Assembly: GCA_016293925.1 (NCBI GenBank)
Contig: JAEDCX010000023.1
Coordinates: 1 to 30,257 of the forward strand
Direction of reading: 5' to 3'
DNA length: 30,257 bases
Source: Lachnospiraceae bacterium
Lineage (GTDB): Bacteria; Bacillota; Clostridia; Lachnospirales; Lachnospiraceae
Below, one piece after another: positions 24,931 through 30,257 of the stretch. The notes under the pieces are model-generated. The model saw only the letters and a program-made list of their open reading frames with translations. It did not search any database and was not told the DNA's origin. The stretch's first letter is position 1. Every line of letters begins with the position of its first letter. The position numbers and the translations under genes were made by a program.

Positions 24931-25920
24931 ATGGCATTGAAAGAACAAGTTCTGGATCTACTGATGACCAGAGATGATTTTGTGTCGGGACAGGAGATCT
25001 GTCAACGTCTGGGCGTGTCCCGCACCGCTGTCTGGAAAGTGATCAACCAACTCAAAGAAGAGGGATATCAGTTCGAAGCAGTACAGAAAAAAGGATACCG
25101 CATGCTGCCTGATGCAGAGGTTTTCTCGGCAAAAGAAATCTCCACAAGGCTGCATACCCAGCGGTTTGGCCGGAATCTGGTCTTCAAGCAGGTGACCGGT
25201 TCCACCAATTACGATGTCCGTGACCTGGCACAGCAGGGGGCACCGGAAGGAACACTGGTGGTGGCTGATACCCAGGAAACCGGAAGAGGAAGACGGGGCA
25301 GAAACTGGAATTCCCCGCCGGGAACCAGCATTGCATACAGTGTACTGATGCGGCCGGAAATCCAGTCGAAAAATGCCGGCATGCTGACCCTTCTCATGGC
25401 CGTTGCAGTGGCAAGAACCCTGTCGGAGATTGCACCCGAAACAGAAATTGCGATCAAATGGCCCAATGATGTGCTGGTCAACAAACATAAATGCTGCGGT
25501 ATCTTAACAGAAATGACACTGGAAGGAACGGATATCGAATTTGTTGTCTGCGGTGTCGGAATCAATGTGAACCAGACTGAATTCCCGGAAGAGATCGCAT
25601 CCATCGCCTCCTCTCTGAAGATTGAGACGGGCTTGCGGCAGAACCGTTCCGCCATTACGGCAAGAGCTATGGATCATTTTGAAGCCCTGTATGATCTTTT
25701 CCTGGAGAGTGAGAATATGGCATTCGTCAAGGACGAGTACGAGCGGTATCTGGTCAACCGTGGGAATATCGTACGGGTACTGGATCCCCATGGGGAATAC
25801 ACAGGACGGGCAGAAGGAATTAATGAAGAAGGAGAACTGTTGGTGCGGAAAGATGACGGTACACTGGAGGCGGTCTATGCCGGAGAGGTGTCTGTCAGAG
25901 GCATCTACGGTTACGTGTAA
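24931..25920 (+). CDS. birA: Bifunctional biotin-protein ligase / biotin operon repressor
   Basis: BirA activates biotin with ATP and attaches it to carboxyltransferase carrier proteins. In its bio-AMP form it can also repress biotin genes. The 329-residue protein has an N-terminal winged helix (about 5-60, with GQEICQRLGVSRTAVWKVI), marking the repressor-type (group II) enzyme. The catalytic domain has GRGRRGRNW (118-126) and KWPNDVLV (176-183). A small SH3-like C-terminal domain (about 275-329) completes the family layout. It starts 4 bp after argF, using a GGAG inside the end of that gene. No biotin synthesis or transport gene is in the window, so its operator targets lie elsewhere. Confidence 0.96.
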   Translation: MALKEQVLDLLMTRDDFVSGQEICQRLGVSRTAVWKVINQLKEEGYQFEAVQKKGYRMLPDAEVFSAKEISTRLHTQRFGRNLVFKQVTGSTNYDVRDLAQQGAPEGTLVVADTQETGRGRRGRNWNSPPGTSIAYSVLMRPEIQSKNAGMLTLLMAVAVARTLSEIAPETEIAIKWPNDVLVNKHKCCGILTEMTLEGTDIEFVVCGVGINVNQTEFPEEIASIASSLKIETGLRQNRSAITARAMDHFEALYDLFLESENMAFVKDEYERYLVNRGNIVRVLDPHGEYTGRAEGINEEGELLVRKDDGTLEAVYAGEVSVRGIYGYV

Positions 25921-25923
25921 GAG

Positions 25924-26277
25924 ATGAACGATCAGGATAAGAGAATTGTTTTGTGCGGTGCCAATGCCTACGAGAAGAAGTACTATTTCAACAAGGATTT
26001 TGAGAAGATTCCGGAGGATATCCAGAAGGAACTGCACATTATCTGTGTTCTTTTCACGGAAGAGGTAGGCGGGATCATCACCATCCTCTTCGAAGAGGAC
26101 GGAACATTGAAGATTGAGACCCGTGCAGAAGAGGATGATTATTATTACGATGAGATCGGAAGCGGACTCCTGGTAAAACAGATTCAGACCAAGCGGCAGG
26201 AGCTTCTGGAGTCACTGACCCTGTACTATAAAGTCTTCATCCTGCATGAAGATCTCAGCAGTTTGTTGGAGGAATAG
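25924..26277 (+). CDS. Small acidic conserved protein of unknown function
   Basis: The 117-residue protein is acidic and has no signal peptide or membrane segment. It starts MNDQDKRIVLCGANAYEKKY, contains a predicted beta-rich centre (LHIICVLFTEEVGGIITILF, about 37-56), an acidic patch (EEDDYYYDEIGSG, about 69-81) and a helical C-terminus. From memory it resembles a small domain-of-unknown-function family found in Lachnospiraceae (DUF6145); I am not certain of the number. It sits 3 bp after birA and 6 bp before coaX. The tight spacing supports a real, translated gene. Position between two cofactor enzymes is a hint, not evidence of function. Confidence 0.85.
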   Translation: MNDQDKRIVLCGANAYEKKYYFNKDFEKIPEDIQKELHIICVLFTEEVGGIITILFEEDGTLKIETRAEEDDYYYDEIGSGLLVKQIQTKRQELLESLTLYYKVFILHEDLSSLLEE

Positions 26278-26283
26278 ATAGAG

Positions 26284-27054
26284 ATGATATTAGTGATTGA
26301 CGTTGGGAATACCAACATAACATACGGCGTATATGAGAATGATATTCTGAAGACCACATTCCGCATGATGTCCAAGCAGACCCATACGTCCGACGAATAC
26401 GGAATCATGATCAGAGATCTGCTGAAAATCAACGGAGTGGATTACAAAGGGATCGAGGGAACGATTATCGCCAGCGTAGTGCCCAATGTAATGCATGCGC
26501 TGACCGGCGCCTGCGTGCGCTATCTGAACAGCAATCCCATCATCGTCGGCCCCGGCATCAAAACAGGTATCGTGATTACGGCAGACAACCCCAGAGAGAT
26601 CGGACCCGATCGAATTGTGGATGTGGTGGGTGCCTATGAGAAATACGGCGGACCGATACTGGTGCTGGATTTCGGAACAGCAACCACGTATGACCTGGTA
26701 ACGGAGAAAGGAGAATTCGGGGTAGGTATCACAGCTCCCGGAATCCGGATCTCGGCCAGGGCATTGTGGGAGGATACCGCGAAGCTACCCGAGATTGAGA
26801 TTCGGAAACCGAAAACCATACTGGCGACAGAGACCGTTACCAGTATGCAGGCAGGTCTGATCTACGGACAGATCGGCCAGACGGAATATATCATCCGTCA
26901 GGTGAAGAAAGAAACCGGCATTGAGAACCTGAAGGTGGTTGCAACCGGCGGTCTCGGAAGACTGATCAGCGACGAGACGGACGCCATCGAGATCTATGAT
27001 CCTTTCCTGACACTGGACGGACTTCTGTACATCTACAAGAAGAATGTGAAGTAG
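26284..27054 (+). CDS. coaX: Type III pantothenate kinase
   Basis: CoaX phosphorylates pantothenate, the first step of coenzyme A synthesis; type III enzymes are not feedback-inhibited by CoA and need a monovalent cation. The 256-residue ASKHA-fold protein has the phosphate motif DVGNT (6-10), GPDRIVD with the catalytic Asp109, and DFGTATTYD (129-137). The ATG lies in the birA cluster, 6 bp after the small unknown gene, whose GGAGGA end provides a ribosome site. dusB starts 3 bp after its stop. birA next to coaX is a recurrent order in Firmicutes. Confidence 0.96.
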   Translation: MILVIDVGNTNITYGVYENDILKTTFRMMSKQTHTSDEYGIMIRDLLKINGVDYKGIEGTIIASVVPNVMHALTGACVRYLNSNPIIVGPGIKTGIVITADNPREIGPDRIVDVVGAYEKYGGPILVLDFGTATTYDLVTEKGEFGVGITAPGIRISARALWEDTAKLPEIEIRKPKTILATETVTSMQAGLIYGQIGQTEYIIRQVKKETGIENLKVVATGGLGRLISDETDAIEIYDPFLTLDGLLYIYKKNVK

Positions 27055-27057
27055 CGT

Positions 27058-28023
27058 ATGACGAAATTACGAATCGGTACGGTAGAATTAGAGAATAATG
27101 TAGTACTGGCACCAATGGCGGGGGTATGCGACCTGCCATTTCGTCTGTTATGCAAAGAACAGGGGGCAGGCCTTCTGTGCATGGAGATGGTCAGTGCCAA
27201 AGCGATCCTGTATCACAACAGAAACACGGAAGCATTGCTGGAGATCCATGAGAAGGAACGTCCGGTGAGCCTGCAGCTCTTCGGCTCCGATCCGGATATT
27301 ATCAGTGAAATGGCGGCGAGAATCGAGGACAGACCCTTTGCCATCCTGGATATCAATATGGGATGTCCGGTGCCGAAGGTGGTGAATAACGGAGAAGGCT
27401 CCGCACTGATGAAGAATCCGAAGCTGGCAGCGCAGATCGTCCGGAAAACCGTTGCGGCAATCCACAAACCCGTGACGGCCAAGATACGCACGGGATTTAC
27501 AGACCGGGACAGAAACTGCGTGGAGATGGCCAAATATCTGGAGGATGCAGGCGCTTCTGCGATCTGCGTGCACGGCCGGACAAGGGAGCAGTACTATTCC
27601 GGCAGTGCGGACTGGGAGATGATCGCAAGGGTTGTGGATGAGGTATCTGTTCCGGTCATCGGAAACGGGGATATTGACAGCCCTGAGAGCGCGAAGAGAA
27701 TGCTTACGGAAACCGGGTGCGCCGGTATTGCCGTCGGACGTGCCGCACAGGGCAATCCATGGATTTTCCGAGAGATTACACAATATCTGGATACGGGTGT
27801 AATACCCGATCGTCCCGATCCGGAGACAATCCGTCAAACGATTCTGCGACACGCGGATCTGCAGCTTCAATACAAAGGCGAATATACCGGCATCCGAGAG
27901 ATGCGCAAACACCTGACCTGGTATCTGACGGGATTCCGTCATGCAGCCAGACTCCGCAGTGCCGTCAACGAGATGAACACCTTCGAAGAACTGAGAGAAC
28001 TGGTGAGAAATCTTGACACATAA
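27058..28023 (+). CDS. dusB: tRNA-dihydrouridine synthase, DusB/NifR3 type
   Basis: This FMN enzyme reduces uridines in the tRNA D-loop to dihydrouridine with NADPH. The 321-residue protein has an N-terminal TIM barrel with APMAGVCDLPFR (18-29), the catalytic Cys103 in NMGCPVPK, KIRTGF near 141-146 and CVHGRTREQYYSG near 171-183, all typical of Dus. A small helical domain forms the C-terminus. It lies 3 bp after coaX. Its final codons contain the -35 box of the next promoter. The dusB-greA-lysS order recurs in Clostridia. Confidence 0.95.
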   Translation: MTKLRIGTVELENNVVLAPMAGVCDLPFRLLCKEQGAGLLCMEMVSAKAILYHNRNTEALLEIHEKERPVSLQLFGSDPDIISEMAARIEDRPFAILDINMGCPVPKVVNNGEGSALMKNPKLAAQIVRKTVAAIHKPVTAKIRTGFTDRDRNCVEMAKYLEDAGASAICVHGRTREQYYSGSADWEMIARVVDEVSVPVIGNGDIDSPESAKRMLTETGCAGIAVGRAAQGNPWIFREITQYLDTGVIPDRPDPETIRQTILRHADLQLQYKGEYTGIREMRKHLTWYLTGFRHAARLRSAVNEMNTFEELRELVRNLDT

Positions 28024-28042
28024 CAATACAGTAATGTATAAT
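28013..28042 (+). promoter_or_regulatory. Sigma-A promoter of greA-lysS, overlapping the dusB stop
   Basis: TTGACA (28013-28018) and TATAAT (28037-28042) are both perfect; the spacer is 18 bp. The -35 box lies in the last codons of dusB, whose stop is 28021-28023. Transcription would start near 28049, about 78 nt before greA. Confidence 0.85.
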
Positions 28043-28126
28043 ACCTTAGTTATAGGGGGAAGTGTTTCCTGAATACAAAAGCGTTACACTGACCATAATA
28101 AATCAAAAGTGGAAGGGATTAGCCGA

Positions 28127-28609
28127 ATGGAAGAAAAGAAAAATATACTTACTTACGAAGGGTTAAAGGCGTACGAAGATGAATTACACGATCTGAAGGT
28201 TGTGAAGAGAAAAGAAGTAGCTCAGAAGATCAAAGAGGCAAGAGAACAGGGTGACCTTTCCGAGAATGCTGAATATGATGCAGCCAAGGACGAACAGCGT
28301 GATATTGAGGCCAGAATTGAAGAATTAGAGAAGATCCTGAAAAATGCAGAGGTTGTTGTGGAGGAAGAGGTTGACTTAGAGAAGATCAGCATCGGATGCC
28401 GCGTGAAGATTCTGGATCTGGAATATAATGAGGAATTGGTGTATAAGATCGTTGGATCTACGGAAGCAAACAGCTTAAAAGGTAAGATCTCCAACGAATC
28501 TCCTGTCGGTAGGGCATTGATCGGTTCCAAGGTCGGAGATGTCATCAAGGTGGAGACCCAGGCCGGCGAATTATCCTACAAAGTATTGGATATCGACAGA
28601 TCCAACTAG
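28127..28609 (+). CDS. greA: Transcription elongation factor GreA
   Basis: GreA binds stalled RNA polymerase through the secondary channel and stimulates cleavage of the backtracked transcript. The 160-residue length is standard. Residues 1-75 form the coiled-coil arm with the conserved tip EQGDLSENAEYDAAK (41-54; acidic Asp43 and Glu46 are the functional tip), and 82-158 the FKBP-like domain with VGRALIGSKVGD. I chose ATG 28127 because AAGGGA lies 8 nt upstream; the in-frame GTG at 28109 lies before that site. It is followed by lysS after 23 bp. Confidence 0.96.
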   Translation: MEEKKNILTYEGLKAYEDELHDLKVVKRKEVAQKIKEAREQGDLSENAEYDAAKDEQRDIEARIEELEKILKNAEVVVEEEVDLEKISIGCRVKILDLEYNEELVYKIVGSTEANSLKGKISNESPVGRALIGSKVGDVIKVETQAGELSYKVLDIDRSN

Positions 28610-28632
28610 GCTGATTGAAGGAGTGTAGAGAA

Positions 28633-30252
28633 GTGGCAGAACAGAATCAGAACAAAGCTCCCCAGGAGCAGGATCTCGGACAGCTTCTGAAAGTACGTCG
28701 TGAGAAACTCGCGAATCTCCAGGAGGCGGGCAAAGATCCTTTTGTGATTACCAAATATGATCAGACACATCATACAGACGAGGTAAAAGCTCTGTATGAG
28801 ACACATGAGGCAGAGCTTCTGGCAGGCAGAGAGATACCATCCGTAGAGGGGCTTGATGAAGAACAGGCAAAAGAAGTGATCAATCAGGACTATAACGAGA
28901 GAAGAGCGATCATGGATTCGAAACCGATCAACGTCTCCATTGCAGGACGGATGATGTTCAAGCGCGTGATGGGCAAAGCTTCTTTCTGCAATATTCAGGA
29001 TCTGAAGGGCAATATTCAGGTCTATGTTGCGAGAGATTCCATCGGTGAGGATTCCTATGCTGATTTCAAGAAATCTGATATCGGGGATATCTTCGGTGTG
29101 AGAGGTTTTGCATTCCGAACCAAGACAGGGGAGATCTCCATCCATGCTTCTGAGATCACACTGCTCAGCAAGAGTTTACAGATTCTGCCGGAGAAATTCC
29201 ACGGACTTACCGATACGGATACCAGATATCGTCAGAGATATGTGGATCTGATTATGAATCCCGAGGTTAAGGATACTTTCGTGAAACGCTCTCAGATCCT
29301 GAAAGAGATCAGAACCTTCCTGGGAGGAAGGGATTTCATGGAGGTAGAGACGCCTACGCTGGTATCCAATGCAGGCGGTGCGGCAGCAAGACCCTTCGAG
29401 ACACACTACAATGCGCTGGATGAGGATGTGAAACTGCGTATCTCTTTGGAATTGTACCTGAAGAGACTGATCGTAGGCGGCCTTGAGAGAGTATATGAGA
29501 TTGGTCGTGTGTACCGTAACGAGGGCGTTGACACCAGACATAACCCGGAGTTTACCCTGATGGAGCTGTATCAGGCATATACCGATTATGAAGGCATGAT
29601 GGAACTGACCGAGTCCATGTTCCGGTATCTTGCCGAGAAGGTATGCGGAACCACCAAAATCACATATGGCGGGACAGAGATCGATCTTGGTAAACCGTTC
29701 GAGAGATTAACCATGAACGATGCCATCAAGAAATACACCGGTATCGATTTCGACACCGTTGCAACGGACGAAGAGGCTAAGGCGCTTGCCAAAGAACATC
29801 ACATTGAGTTCGAAGAGCGTCATTCCAAGGGCGACATTATCAACCTGTTCTTCGAGGAGTTCTGCGAGAAGGAACTGGTTCAGCCGACCTTCATCATGGA
29901 TCATCCGCTTTCCATCTCACCGCTGACGAAGAAAAAACCATCCGATCCCAGCAAGGTGGAGCGTTTCGAACTGTTTATCAACACCTGGGAGATGTGTAAC
30001 GCATACTCCGAATTGAATGATCCCATCGATCAGCGGGAACGTTTCGCACAGCAGGACGCCAACGCTGCAGCCGGTGACGATGAAGCAGAGCACACGGACG
30101 AGGATTTCCTGAATGCCCTGGAGATCGGTATGCCCCCCACAGGCGGTATTGGCTACGGCATCGACAGACTGGTTATGCTGTTAACAGATAGCCCGGCGAT
30201 TCGAGATGTGCTGCTGTTCCCGACAATGAAGTCCTTACCGAACGACAAGTAA
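28633..30252 (+). CDS. lysS: Lysyl-tRNA synthetase, class II
   Basis: This synthetase charges tRNA-Lys. From a GTG start at 28633 (with AAGGAG 9 nt upstream) the protein has 539 residues. An unusually long, low-complexity N-terminal stretch (about 1-25, Gln/Glu-rich) precedes the OB-fold anticodon-binding domain (about 75-175). The class II core has motif 2 at RVYRNEGVDTRHNPEF (292-307) and motif 3 at GIGYGIDRL (505-513). The insert between motifs 2 and 3 is long, including a DEEAKALAKEH region. The stop is 30250-30252, so the gene is complete. It is probably co-transcribed with greA. No T-box is seen in the 23-bp gap. Confidence 0.96.
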   Translation: MAEQNQNKAPQEQDLGQLLKVRREKLANLQEAGKDPFVITKYDQTHHTDEVKALYETHEAELLAGREIPSVEGLDEEQAKEVINQDYNERRAIMDSKPINVSIAGRMMFKRVMGKASFCNIQDLKGNIQVYVARDSIGEDSYADFKKSDIGDIFGVRGFAFRTKTGEISIHASEITLLSKSLQILPEKFHGLTDTDTRYRQRYVDLIMNPEVKDTFVKRSQILKEIRTFLGGRDFMEVETPTLVSNAGGAAARPFETHYNALDEDVKLRISLELYLKRLIVGGLERVYEIGRVYRNEGVDTRHNPEFTLMELYQAYTDYEGMMELTESMFRYLAEKVCGTTKITYGGTEIDLGKPFERLTMNDAIKKYTGIDFDTVATDEEAKALAKEHHIEFEERHSKGDIINLFFEEFCEKELVQPTFIMDHPLSISPLTKKKPSDPSKVERFELFINTWEMCNAYSELNDPIDQRERFAQQDANAAAGDDEAEHTDEDFLNALEIGMPPTGGIGYGIDRLVMLLTDSPAIRDVLLFPTMKSLPNDK

Positions 30253-30257
30253 GAAAA

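Noticed and set aside
28615..28632. TTG start for lysS at 28615
   Set aside because: The AAGGAG ribosome site lies inside this extension, so GTG 28633 is the better start.

Overview
The window reads as a chromosomal housekeeping stretch of a spore-former-lineage Firmicute, most likely a gut Lachnospiraceae (Clostridia). This rests on inference from gene content: a SpoVT regulator with a sigma-G-like promoter, a type-2-looking isoleucyl-tRNA synthetase behind a T-box leader, a SAM-I riboswitch on metK, strong AGGAGG-type ribosome binding sites, and a tight argF-birA-(small protein)-coaX-dusB run followed by greA-lysS. I see no mobile element, CRISPR array, rRNA or tRNA gene.

Left part (1-5038): a divergent pair consists of a lipoprotein gene running off the left edge (minus strand, with a 42-bp tandem repeat in its linker) and spoVT. 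Then come a two-domain deacetylase (CE2-type SGNH esterase fused to a CE4/NodB domain, no signal peptide) and a VanZ-like membrane protein.

Middle (5039-14900): a T-box leader controls ileS, followed by glgP and an RluA-type pseudouridine synthase. A convergent HD-GYP phosphodiesterase gene shares a compact divergent promoter region with the SAM-I riboswitch-metK unit, which ends in a strong terminator.

Right part (14900-30257): dnaE, pfkA, a TrmH/SpoU RNA methyltransferase and proC are followed by a separately promoted SH3b/SleB-like cell wall hydrolase. An NfeD-SPFH membrane pair ends in an elaborate three-stem terminator. The argF-birA-small protein-coaX-dusB run has gaps of only 3-6 bp. 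A promoter overlapping the dusB stop codon drives greA-lysS, which reaches the right edge.

The common theme is translation and core metabolism: two aminoacyl-tRNA synthetases, RNA modification (RluA, TrmH, Dus), SAM, proline, arginine, biotin and CoA metabolism, and glycolysis/glycogen use. RNA-based control of ileS and metK is explicit in the sequence. I did not find a clearly undescribed multi-gene system. The best leads are the signal-less CE2-CE4 fusion, the small conserved-looking protein between birA and coaX, the IleRS type with its T-box, the PFK active-site variant and the three-stem terminator before argF.
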